From DASXSB01 sp036506275 (GTDB lineage: Bacteria > Methylomirabilota > Methylomirabilia > Rokubacteriales > CSP1-6): DNA of 61,674 nucleotides. The DNA lies in contig DASXSB010000011.1 in NCBI GenBank assembly GCA_036506275.1, positions 1 to 61,674 on the forward strand, read 5' to 3'. Below are positions 24,310 through 31,392 of the stretch, piece after piece; positions within the stretch are counted from its first letter, which is position 1, and each line of letters opens with the position of its first letter. The notes under the pieces were generated by a model. The model was not told where the DNA came from, searched no databases, and worked only from the letters and a program-made list of their open reading frames with translations. A program made the translations under genes and the position numbers.

Positions 24310-25091
24310 TGGCCGGTGAAGCGCGGCGCCCGCTTTTCGAAGAACGCGCGCAATCCCTCCTGGTGGTCCTCGCCCGCGATGGCGAGCGCCTGCGAATAGG
24401 CTTCGCGATCGAGGGCGGCCGCGAGGTCGCTGGCGGCGGCCGCGTTGACCATGTGCTTGGCGAGCTTCAACACCGCGGGCGGCCCCGCCGCGATCTTCTC
24501 CGCGAGCGCCCGCGTGGTGGGGGCGAGCTCGGCCACCGGCACCACGCGATTCACGAGGCCGATGGCGAGGGCGCGGGCGGCGTCGATGACGTCGGCGGTG
24601 AAGATGAGCTCCTTCGCGTGCGCCATCCCGACCAGGCGCGGGAGGAGCCACGTCCCGCCGCCGTCGGGAGCGAGCCCGATCTTCCAGAACAGCTCCCCGA
24701 ACTTCGCGCGGTCGGAGGCGACGATGAGATCGCAGCAGAGCGCCAGGTTGGAGCCCGCCCCCACCGCGTAGCCGTCCACCATGGCGATGGTCGGACGCGG
24801 GAAGTGAACGAGGCGGAGCACCATCTTGTTGAGCGCTTCCACCCGCGCGCGCCCCTCCGCCGCCGTCTGCCGGCGCTCCCGCATCAGCTTCACGTCACCG
24901 CCCGCGCAGAAATGACCGTCGGCGCCGGTGAGGATCACCACGCGCGTCGTGTCGTCGGCCTCGATCTCGTCGAGGACGGCCACCAGCTCGGTGCGCATCG
25001 TCATGTCGAGCGCGTTGCGCGCCTCCGGCCGGTTGAGCACGATGGTGGTGACGGCATCCGCGCGGTCCAACAACAGCGTCTGATATCCCAT
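24306..25091 (-). CDS. Enoyl-CoA hydratase/isomerase family protein
   Basis: A 261-aa crotonase-fold enzyme. The oxyanion-hole motifs are present: 'NRPEARNALDMTMRTELVAV', 'GHFCAGGDVKLM' (first hole) and 'PTIAMVDGYAVGAGSNLALC' (second hole). The segment 'FWKIGLAPDGGGTWLLPRLV' has the Asp/Gly arrangement of the second catalytic region; the first catalytic Glu (in ACG-E-L-A) is replaced by 'SNLALCCD', as in many isomerase or hydrolase branches. It acts on a CoA-thioester in beta-oxidation or aromatic degradation; the exact reaction is uncertain. It lies 42 bases downstream of the MFS gene and is coupled to the small lipoprotein. Confidence 0.9.
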   Translation of the reverse strand: MGYQTLLLDRADAVTTIVLNRPEARNALDMTMRTELVAVLDEIEADDTTRVVILTGADGHFCAGGDVKLMRERRQTAAEGRARVEALNKMVLRLVHFPRPTIAMVDGYAVGAGSNLALCCDLIVASDRAKFGELFWKIGLAPDGGGTWLLPRLVGMAHAKELIFTADVIDAARALAIGLVNRVVPVAELAPTTRALAEKIAAGPPAVLKLAKHMVNAAAASDLAAALDREAYSQALAIAGEDHQEGLRAFFEKRAPRFTGQ

Positions 25092-25133
25092 GACGTCCTC
25101 CGGAAGGTGGGCCGCGTCGTGCGGTGAGTCGCG

Positions 25134-26390
25134 CTACCGACCGCCGGCCACGGGCGACAGCCGCGGCATCGGCGCCCGCTCGTCGATGGTCAGGCTCAGG
25201 ATGGTGGCCAGACAGAGAATGATCGCCGCCGTCGTGAAGGCGGCGCCGTAGCCGTGCGTGGTCTCGAACAGGAAGCCACCGAGCCAGGAGCCGATGGCGG
25301 CCCCCGCCTGGTGGATGAAGAAGATCGTCCCGAACACGGACCCCACCGAGAAGCGCCCGAAGATCTCCGCCGTGAGCGCGGACGTCATGGCGAGGCTGCC
25401 CGACATGCTGGCGCCGCCGAGGGCGGCCACGAGGAGCAGCAACGCAGGATTGTCGCGCACGGAGAAGAGGACGACGAAGAGCAGCGCGCGCGTCCCGTAG
25501 AGCCACGCCAGCACCGGACGCCGACCGAAGCGATCGGAGAGCGCACCCAGCACCATCGCGAAGGCCACGCTGCTGCCGCCGAGCACCGCCAGCGTCCACG
25601 ACGCCAGCATGGGCGCGAAGCCGTGGTCGGTCAGCATGGGCACGCCGTGGGCGGAGAGCAGGCTCATCGAGAACCCGCACGTGAAGAGCCCGCCCGCGAG
25701 CTGCCAGAACGACGGCGTCTGCACCGCCGCCGCCACGTCCGTGCGCTCATAGCGCGCGGAACCGGCGAAGGCGGGATCGGGCGGCAGACCATCCTGGGTG
25801 AGACCGATCGCCTCCGGCGATTCGCGCACGATCCAGATCGCGAGCGGCATGATGATGACGACGACGGCGGCGCCGAGCACGGCGTACGTCGCGCGCCAGC
25901 CGAGGGCGAGAATGAGCGACATCGTGATGGGCACGAGCAAGCTCATCCCCGCCATCGACGCGCCCCCCAGCATCGAGAGGGCCGTCCCGCGCCGGCGCGT
26001 GAACCAGCGCGACACCACCGCCGAGCCCACGACGTGGCCGGTGGCGGCGAGGCCGAGGGCGACGCACACCCCGTAGATCACGTAGAGATGCCAGAGGCGC
26101 GTGACGAGTCCGGTGCCGGCGAGGGAGAGACCGAGCACGAGGGCGCCGCCCATCGTCACCGGGCGCGCGCCCCAGCGGTCGACGAGGCGTCCCACGAACG
26201 GCATGAAGGCCCCGTAGAGGAAGAGGCTCAGCGCGATGACGAGCGAGAAGCTGGCGCGGTCGAGGCCGAGCTCCGAGACCATGGGCTTCAGGAACGGCCC
26301 CACCGTGAAGCGCACGCCGGTAGACAAGAAGACCATCACGGCGAAGGCCACGGTCACCCACCAGCCGAAGAAGACGCGCGGAGTTCGCAT
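25134..26390 (-). CDS. MFS transporter, monocarboxylate/oxalate type
   Basis: A 418-aa polytopic membrane protein with 12 predicted helices. The MFS loop 2-3 motif is 'GRLVDRWGARPVTMGG', repeated as 'GALSDRFGRRPVLAW' between helices 8 and 9. The start 'FFGWWVTVAFAVMVFLSTGV' resembles the monocarboxylate/OFA-type subfamily, so an organic acid is the likeliest substrate. It is followed by enoyl-CoA hydratase, which fits uptake of a carboxylic acid that is then handled as a CoA ester; that link is inference. It is divergent from the BtpA gene across 54 bases. Confidence 0.9.
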   Translation of the reverse strand: MRTPRVFFGWWVTVAFAVMVFLSTGVRFTVGPFLKPMVSELGLDRASFSLVIALSLFLYGAFMPFVGRLVDRWGARPVTMGGALVLGLSLAGTGLVTRLWHLYVIYGVCVALGLAATGHVVGSAVVSRWFTRRRGTALSMLGGASMAGMSLLVPITMSLILALGWRATYAVLGAAVVVIIMPLAIWIVRESPEAIGLTQDGLPPDPAFAGSARYERTDVAAAVQTPSFWQLAGGLFTCGFSMSLLSAHGVPMLTDHGFAPMLASWTLAVLGGSSVAFAMVLGALSDRFGRRPVLAWLYGTRALLFVVLFSVRDNPALLLLVAALGGASMSGSLAMTSALTAEIFGRFSVGSVFGTIFFIHQAGAAIGSWLGGFLFETTHGYGAAFTTAAIILCLATILSLTIDERAPMPRLSPVAGGR

Positions 26391-26444
26391 GAGGCGCTCA
26401 CGTCACTATGCCTCACCCATCCGCGTGTTACAATCCGGCCGCCG

Positions 26445-27227
26445 ATGCGACTCGCCCGCTCGCTCGTCGGCATGGTGCATCTCCGGCCCCTGCCGGGCAG
26501 TCCTCGCTGGGATGGCTCCATGGATCGCGTCGTGGACGCCGCCCTCGCCGATGCGCTCGCTCTCGCCGACGGCGGCTTCGACGCCCTCCTCATGGAGAAC
26601 TACGGCGACGTGCCCTTCGCGCGCGGCCGCGTGGCCGCCGCCACCGTTGCCGCCATGGCCGTGGTGGCGCGCGAGATCCGGCGCGCTCTCCCCAACATCG
26701 CGCTCGGCGTGAACGTGCTCAAGAACGACGGGCGCGCCGCCCTCGCGGTGGCCACCGCCGTCGGCGCCCGCTTCATCCGCGTCAACGTCCACGCCGGCGC
26801 CGTCGTCGCCGATCAGGGCCTCGTGCAGTCGGCGGCGCACGATCTCCTGCGCGACCGCCGCCTCCTCGACGCCGACGTCAAGATCTTCGCCGACGTCCAG
26901 GGCAAGCACGCGGTGCCGGTAGCGCCCGTGGAGCTGGAGCAGGAGGCGCGCGACCTCGTGCATCGGGGCCTCGCCGACGCCGTCGTGGTGTCCGGCAAGG
27001 CCACGGGCGAGATGACGCCGATCGCGGACGTGAAGCGGGTGCGGAGCGCCGTCCCCGACACCCCGCTCCTCGTCGGCAGCGGCGTCACCGTCGAAACCGC
27101 GGGCGAGCTGCTGTCCGTCGCCGACGCCCTCATCGTGGGCACGTCGCTCAAGCGCGACGGCCGCGTGCTCAATCCCGTCGATCCCGCGCGCGTGCGGAGG
27201 CTCGTCGACGCCGTTCGTGGGCGCTGA
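26445..27227 (+). CDS. BtpA/SgcQ family TIM-barrel protein
   Basis: A 260-aa cytosolic protein starting at ATG 26445. The opening 'LVGMVHLRPLPGSPRW' is diagnostic of the BtpA family, followed by 'GGFDALLMENYGDVPF', 'IALGVNVLKNDGRAALAVAT', 'FIRVNVHAGAVVADQG', 'FADVQGKHAVP', 'VVSGKATGEMTP' and 'PLLVGSGVTVETAGELL', the phosphate-binding end of a beta/alpha barrel. BtpA was named for photosystem I stability in cyanobacteria, but relatives such as SgcQ occur with sugar genes. Here, with no photosynthesis genes, a sugar-phosphate-type role is more likely. Its last 11 bases overlap the next gene. Confidence 0.9.
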   Translation: MRLARSLVGMVHLRPLPGSPRWDGSMDRVVDAALADALALADGGFDALLMENYGDVPFARGRVAAATVAAMAVVAREIRRALPNIALGVNVLKNDGRAALAVATAVGARFIRVNVHAGAVVADQGLVQSAAHDLLRDRRLLDADVKIFADVQGKHAVPVAPVELEQEARDLVHRGLADAVVVSGKATGEMTPIADVKRVRSAVPDTPLLVGSGVTVETAGELLSVADALIVGTSLKRDGRVLNPVDPARVRRLVDAVRGR

Positions 27228-28338
27228 CCTCTCGGGCCGCCTCCTGCTGAGCGCGGCCGTGCTCGTCGTCGCTGCCTGCGCAACGTCCACGCCGCCCGAC
27301 CCCGCTCGCGTCGCCGCCCTCGACGGCCGCCTCGCCCAGCTTCTCCTCGTGGGATTCGGCGGGACGGGTACCGCCGACAACGCGGAGATGACGCGCCTGC
27401 TCTGCACCACGCGCGTGGGCGGCGTGCTCCTGTTCGGACGCAACGTCACCGGCGTCGAGCAGGTCGCCGCGCTCACGCGCGCGATCCAGGACGCGGCCGC
27501 GAAGTGCGACGCCACGCCGCCCCTCATCGCCGTCGACGCCGAAGGCGGCCGCGTGATGCGCCTCGGTCCGAGCGCCGGCTACGGCGTCACCCTCTCACAC
27601 GAGGAGCTCGGCGAGCGCAACGACGTCACGCTGACGGAGCTGGAGGCGCGCCGCATCGGCCGCATGCTGCGCGACGCCGGCATCAACTGGAACCTGGCCC
27701 CCGTGGTCGACGTCGGCTACAACCCCGCCAATCCCGTCATCGTGGGGACGGGACGGAGCTTCGGCGCCGATTCGCTGCTCGTCTCCGACCACGCGCGCGC
27801 CTACGTGCGCGGCATGCGCGAGGAAGGGCTTCTCACCGCCCTCAAGCACTTCCCTGGTCACGGCGGGAGCTACGAGGACTCCCACCTCGGCTTCGTGGAC
27901 GTGACGGACACCGCGCGGCGCGACCTGGAGCTGGCGCCCTACCGTACGCTCATCGCGGACGGCATGGTCGACAGCATCATGACCGCCCACGTCTTCAACC
28001 GTGCCCTCGATCCCCGCTATCCGGCCACGCTCTCGCGCGCCACCGTGACCGGGCTTCTCCGCGACGACCTCGGCTGGAACGGTCCCGTGGTCAGCGACGA
28101 TCTCCGCATGGGCGCCATCCAGCAGGAGTACGGCCTGGAGGCGGCCGCCATGCTCGCGCTGAAGGCGGGCGTCGACGTCCTCCTCATCGCCGAGGACCGG
28201 CTCGCGGACGGGCGCTCCGCGTCGGACATCGTGCTGCGCGCGGTGCGACGCGCGCTCGCGTCCGGCGACCTCGATCCCGCGCGCGTCGAAGAAGCCCTCG
28301 CCCACGTCGTCCAGCTCAAGGCGCGCGCGCTCCGCTGA
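27217..28338 (+). CDS. Glycoside hydrolase family 3 lipoprotein, beta-N-acetylhexosaminidase (NagZ) type
   Basis: A 373-aa protein with a lipoprotein signal (LLLSAAVLVVAAC). GH3 motifs: 'GVLLFGRNVTGVEQVAALTR', 'PPLIAVDAEGGRVMRL', 'NLAPVVDVGYNPANPVIVG', 'TALKHFPGHGGSYEDSH' (KHFPGHG, with the His of the NagZ general acid loop) and 'GPVVSDDLRMGAI' (SDDL, nucleophile Asp). NagZ removes GlcNAc from muropeptides; cytosolic in E. coli, but lipid-anchored homologues exist, and here the lipobox places it in the envelope. GTG 27217 overlaps the btpA stop by 11 bases, so the two are co-translated. The substrate could also be a chitin or cell-wall fragment. Confidence 0.9.
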   Translation: MGADLSGRLLLSAAVLVVAACATSTPPDPARVAALDGRLAQLLLVGFGGTGTADNAEMTRLLCTTRVGGVLLFGRNVTGVEQVAALTRAIQDAAAKCDATPPLIAVDAEGGRVMRLGPSAGYGVTLSHEELGERNDVTLTELEARRIGRMLRDAGINWNLAPVVDVGYNPANPVIVGTGRSFGADSLLVSDHARAYVRGMREEGLLTALKHFPGHGGSYEDSHLGFVDVTDTARRDLELAPYRTLIADGMVDSIMTAHVFNRALDPRYPATLSRATVTGLLRDDLGWNGPVVSDDLRMGAIQQEYGLEAAAMLALKAGVDVLLIAEDRLADGRSASDIVLRAVRRALASGDLDPARVEEALAHVVQLKARALR

Positions 28339-28402
28339 GCGCTCTCTGCGCGCACGACACAAGCCCGTAGCGCTGATAACGTCGCATTCCGAGAGGCATC
28401 GA

Positions 28403-29104
28403 TCAGGCGGACCGTCGACCTCCGCCGTCGGTCACTGCGGTGGCGAAGCCGGCCAGCACCGGATGCGGCCGTCCCGGCATCGAACGCTTCTGTGGCAAGA
28501 ACAGCGTCGCGACGTAGAAGGCATGACCAGTCAGCTCCACGATTCGCATCTCGCCATCCTCACCTACGCCGCTGATGGTGAGGCCCGCCTGCGTCAGTGA
28601 CTTCACATACTCTGGGTTCACCCCGTAATTACACCAGTAGTCTTCCACCGCGTTGTCAGCGTTATAGAGAGTTGCCGCCTGCGTTCCGGCGACGAGCATC
28701 ACCGCGTGCGACTGCCCGACGAGTGAGCAGGCAAGCGGCGTGATGGCCAGACGGGGCGCCTCCGGGTTCGTCTCGGCGTGGTCCGCGTCCTCGATCCCGA
28801 GGACGTTGCGCGCGAACTCGATGATCGCGTGCTGAAAGCCACCTCAGGTGCCGACGAGCGGGACCCCGCGCTCACGGGCGAATCGGATGGCGGCGAGGGC
28901 GCCCTCCATGCTGCGGTAAGGGCTCGAGGGCGCGATAAAGATTCCACCGTAGCGGTCGAGCCGTTCCTCGGGTCGGTCTGGGCGAATCTCGGTCGTCGAT
29001 ACCCACTCATAATCGATGCCGGTGTGCCCGAGCCCCTCGTTCGTCGCCTGATGCGTGTGGTTCCCCGCGTCGAAATCTCCAACGATCCCTACGCGCGTCG
29101 TCAT
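28403..29104 (-). CDS. Selenoprotein: CTP-synthase glutaminase-domain relative with in-frame UGA (Sec87)
   Basis: A 233-residue product if the UGA at 28846-28844 is read as selenocysteine; otherwise the gene is cut after 86 residues. Both halves are in one frame and form one class-I glutamine-amidotransferase-like domain: 'RVGIVGDFDAGNHTHQATNE', then 'YGGIFIAPSSPYRSMEGAL' and 'FARERGVPLVGT-U-GGFQHA', with U where CTP synthase has the nucleophile Cys (G-x-C-x-G-x-Q). The C-half matches CTP synthase's end 'FFVGTQFHPE', but here reads 'FYVATLFLPQ', so the His and Glu of the triad are Leu203 and Gln205. Amide hydrolysis is therefore doubtful and a redox role is possible. I recall a public family name, CTP synthase C-terminal region-related (seleno)protein, unverified here. 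A candidate SECIS follows the UGA. Confidence 0.85.
28808..28832 (-). promoter_or_regulatory. Candidate SECIS hairpin 1 (CTP-synthase-like selenoprotein)
   Basis: Numbering from the base after UGA: +15 to +19 (CGCGA) pairs with +29 to +33 (UCGCG), then a U.U mismatch, a C21-G27 pair and a 5-base loop AUCGA. A lower GC/GC pair with an A.C mismatch extends it. Distance from UGA lies in the usual bacterial SECIS range (16-37 bases). The loop lacks the common GU, so it is not a textbook match. Confidence 0.6.
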
Positions 29105-29176
29105 GGCCCTCTCCCTCGAATCCCTTGGGACTGTCTCGCCCTCGGCCCCAGGCCTGGTCTCTCGCCGTGGCGTTTT

Positions 29177-29212
29177 ACCGTAAGAGGGTCTTTGTCATGA
29201 GTCAAATTTGAC
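29177..29212 (-). promoter_or_regulatory. Promoter with palindromic operator for the selenoprotein gene
   Basis: On the minus strand, TTGACT (29205-29200), a 17-base spacer, TACGGT (29182-29177), then 72 bases to the ATG. The 12-bp perfect palindrome GTCAAATTTGAC (29201-29212) overlaps the -35 and is AT-rich in a GC-rich region, as expected for a repressor site. The regulator is unknown. Confidence 0.45.
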
Positions 29213-29231
29213 CGAGGCATGTTATCCGTGA

Positions 29232-29267
29232 CTGCGAGCGAGCTTCGCAGACGTAGTCGAGCTCGAC
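29232..29267. repeat. Inverted repeats just beyond the ribokinase gene
   Basis: CTGCGA (29232-29237) and TCGCAG (29245-29250) form a 6-bp stem with a 7-base loop. GTCGAGCTCGAC (29256-29267) is a perfect 12-bp palindrome one base from the ribokinase stop. No T-run follows, so this is not a classical terminator; it may slow RNA polymerase or be a repeat remnant. Confidence 0.4.
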
Positions 29268-29268
29268 G

Positions 29269-30177
29269 TTATCGTGCGAGTAGCGCCTCCACCTCGACGC
29301 GCCCGGGCAGCGACGCCTGCGCGCCCCGGCGCGTGCACGCGAGGGCGGCGGCGGCGTTCGCGAAGCGCAAGCCCTCCGCGAGCGGTCGACGTTCGGCGAG
29401 CGCGAGCGCCAATGCTCCGTTGAAGGCGTCGCCGGCCGCCGTCGTGTCCACCGCCGTCACCGCGAAGCCCGGCATGTGCATCACGCCCGCCGGCCCGGAC
29501 GCGAGCGCGCCGTCCTCACCGAGCGTCACGATCACCGTGCCCACGCCCCATTCGCGGAACCGGGCGGCGGCGACGGTGGCGGTCGCGCGATCGCCGACGG
29601 CGACGCCCGTGAAGCGTTCGGCCTCGCCCGCGTTCGGCGTCAGGTAATCCACGAGCGGCCACAGGTCGACGTGCGCGGCGGGAACGGGCGCCGGATTCAG
29701 GAGCGTACGGGCGCCGTGACGTCGAGCCGTCTCCAGCACCCGGCGCACGGAGGCCACCGGCGTTTCGAGCTGGCACACGACCACCGCCGCGCCCGCGAAG
29801 TTCGCGCGCTCGACGTCGTCGACGGCGAGGGCGTGATTGGCGCCCGGTGCCACCGCGATCTGGTTACGGCCCTCGGCGTCGACGACGATGAGCGCGGTGC
29901 CGGTGGCGGTGGTGCTGCTGACGGTGACGCCCGCCACGTCGATTCCCTCCCGCGCGAGGGCGGCGCGCACGGCGACGCCGGCGTCGTCGTCGCCCACGCA
30001 CGCGACGAAGGCGACGTCGCCTCCCAGCCGCCGCGCCGCCACCGCCTGGTTGGCTCCCTTACCCCCATGATTGACGAGCAGCGTCCCACCGCTCACGGTC
30101 TCGCCCGGGCGCGGCAGGCGTGCGACGGCGACCGTGAAGTCGACGTTGGCGGAGCCGACTACGAGGACGCGCGGCAC
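29269..30177 (-). CDS. rbsK: Ribokinase-type PfkB carbohydrate kinase
   Basis: A 302-aa cytosolic kinase. It begins at GTG 30177 with PRVLVVGSANVDFTVAVARL, as in RbsK. PfkB motifs: 'GETVSGGTLLVNHGGKGANQ' (sugar-binding GGKGANQA), 'ALAREGIDVAGV', 'NPAPV' and the signature 2 'AVDTTAAGDAFNGALAL' with catalytic Asp. Ribose to ribose-5-phosphate is the likely reaction. The gene overlaps the upstream nucleoside hydrolase by 19 bases; the pair would release ribose from nucleosides and phosphorylate it. The start is chosen because the upstream extension is Arg/Pro-rich and unlike the family. Confidence 0.9.
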   Translation of the reverse strand: MPRVLVVGSANVDFTVAVARLPRPGETVSGGTLLVNHGGKGANQAVAARRLGGDVAFVACVGDDDAGVAVRAALAREGIDVAGVTVSSTTATGTALIVVDAEGRNQIAVAPGANHALAVDDVERANFAGAAVVVCQLETPVASVRRVLETARRHGARTLLNPAPVPAAHVDLWPLVDYLTPNAGEAERFTGVAVGDRATATVAAARFREWGVGTVIVTLGEDGALASGPAGVMHMPGFAVTAVDTTAAGDAFNGALALALAERRPLAEGLRFANAAAALACTRRGAQASLPGRVEVEALLAR

Positions 30178-31112
30178 AGGCGAGAGAGGAAGAGCTCGAT
30201 GAACGCGTCGGGGTCGACCAGGTGCGCGACACGGCAGTTCGGGCGGCCGGCGACCCGCCGCGTCTCCCCCGCCGCGCCGACCTCGACACGCGCGGGCTCC
30301 CACCGCACGAAATCGTGGAACGCGACCGCGACCGCGAGCGGGTCGTGGAGGAACATGGTCGGGACCCCCGTCGCCGCCTCCACCGTGAAGCCGCGCTCGG
30401 TGAACCGCGCCACGCGCTCGGCCAGCGCGTCGGCGGTGTCGGCGAGCGCCCCCGCGAGCCGCGGCCGCGTCAAGGCGGCGCGGCGCGTGGCGTCGAGAGG
30501 CACGAGGTCGACCATCAAGCCCGACACGAAGATAGACCGCGCTGCCTCTGGATCCACGTGAATGTTGAACTCCGCGTCCGCGGTGACGTTGCCGGGCACG
30601 TCCACGGCCCCGCCCATCACCACCAGCCGGCCCACCGCCCGGATGGTGGCCGGATCGGCGGCGAGCGCGAGGGCCAGGTTCGTGAGCGGACCGAGCGCGA
30701 TCAAGGTGAGCGCGGGACCGTGGCGCCGGGCCGTCTCCACCAGGAGCTGGACGCCGTCCCGGCGAACGGTGCCGATGTCGACGGGTGGCCAGTCGAGCTG
30801 GTCGCCGAGCCCGTCACCGCCGTGATAGTCGGTGGCGGTGACCAGGCGTCGCCGTCCGAGCGGCGCCCCCGCGCCCATGCCGATCTCCGGCGGAGGCTTC
30901 GGTGCCCGCGCTGCCAGCAGGCGCAACAGATTCGTGGTGGCGGCCTCCACGCCGACGTTGCCGGCCACCGTGGTCACGCCGACGACGGCCAGCTCGGGCG
31001 AGTTCCAGCCGAAGAGGAGCGCCAGCGCATCGTCGAGGCCGGGGTCGGTGTCGATGTGGGCGAGTCGGGGTGCTGGGCGCGCGCTCGAATCCGTGGACCC
31101 TGCCGCCGTCAT
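30159..31112 (-). CDS. Inosine-uridine-preferring nucleoside hydrolase
   Basis: A 317-aa Ca-dependent hydrolase that splits ribonucleosides into base and ribose. The active-site motif is 'HIDTDPGLDDALALLFGWNS' (DxDPGxDD), near the N-terminus as normal. Also seen: 'LVVMGGAVDVPGNVTADAEF', 'NIHVDPEAARSIF' and the late 'TMFLHDPLAVAVAF' with the conserved HD. The starts at 31133 and 31172 are also in frame; I prefer 31112 because longer forms only add a polar leader and the longest would overlap the divergent SelW start. Shine-Dalgarno evidence is weak for all three. It is coupled to ribokinase and divergent from the SelW gene. Confidence 0.9.
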   Translation of the reverse strand: MTAAGSTDSSARPAPRLAHIDTDPGLDDALALLFGWNSPELAVVGVTTVAGNVGVEAATTNLLRLLAARAPKPPPEIGMGAGAPLGRRRLVTATDYHGGDGLGDQLDWPPVDIGTVRRDGVQLLVETARRHGPALTLIALGPLTNLALALAADPATIRAVGRLVVMGGAVDVPGNVTADAEFNIHVDPEAARSIFVSGLMVDLVPLDATRRAALTRPRLAGALADTADALAERVARFTERGFTVEAATGVPTMFLHDPLAVAVAFHDFVRWEPARVEVGAAGETRRVAGRPNCRVAHLVDPDAFIELFLSRLCRASS

Positions 31113-31164
31113 CGTAATCGTGCGTGTTACCATATCCGTGGATTCCAAGGGAGGAGGGACTTTC

Positions 31165-31392
31165 ATGGACATCCAGATCCTGTACTGCGGGGAGTGAAAC
31201 TATCTCCCCCAGGCCTCCAGTCTGCAGGCCGCAATCAAGGACAAATACGGCATCACGCCACGCCTGAAAGAGGGCGTGGGCGGGATTTTCGAAGTCGACA
31301 TCGACGGCACCACCGTCTACTCGAATCAGACGACGTATCGCTTTCCCGAGAACGAGGAGATCTTCGAGAAGATCGACGCCGCTAGGCGCTGA
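31165..31392 (+). CDS. SelT/SelW-family selenoprotein with CxxU motif (Sec11)
   Basis: A 75-residue protein read through UGA at 31195. It starts at ATG 31165 after a strong Shine-Dalgarno (GGAGGAGGG). The N-terminus is M-D-I-Q-I-L-Y-C8-G-E-U11-N-Y-L-P-Q-A, the Rdx/SelW thioredoxin-like CxxU with the following YxPxAxxL. The body 'YGITPRLKEGVGGIFEVDID', 'GTTVYSNQ' and 'TYRFPENEEIFEKID' (SelW ends with a FPE motif) completes the family length. Without readthrough only 10 residues would be made, so an ordinary gene caller misses it. It is likely a cytosolic thiol/selenol redox protein with unknown partner. The last 11 bases overlap the end of the convergent CoA-transferase gene. A SECIS-like hairpin follows the UGA. 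Confidence 0.9.
31212..31230 (+). promoter_or_regulatory. Candidate SECIS hairpin 2 (SelW-type selenoprotein)
   Basis: From the base after UGA: +15 to +19 (GGCCU) pairs with +29 to +33 (AGGCC), a C.C mismatch, a C21-G27 pair and a loop AGUCU with G and U at the second and third loop positions. This resembles the GU-containing apical loops known from bacterial SECIS elements, at the standard distance, and has the same geometry as the hairpin in the other selenoprotein gene. Confidence 0.75.

Noticed and set aside
28403..29104. Pseudogene or sequencing error explanation for the split CTP-synthase-like gene
   Set aside because: The single interruption is TGA exactly at the nucleophile codon, both halves keep frame and family signatures, a SECIS-like hairpin follows, and a second UGA gene with the same hairpin geometry lies 2 kb away.
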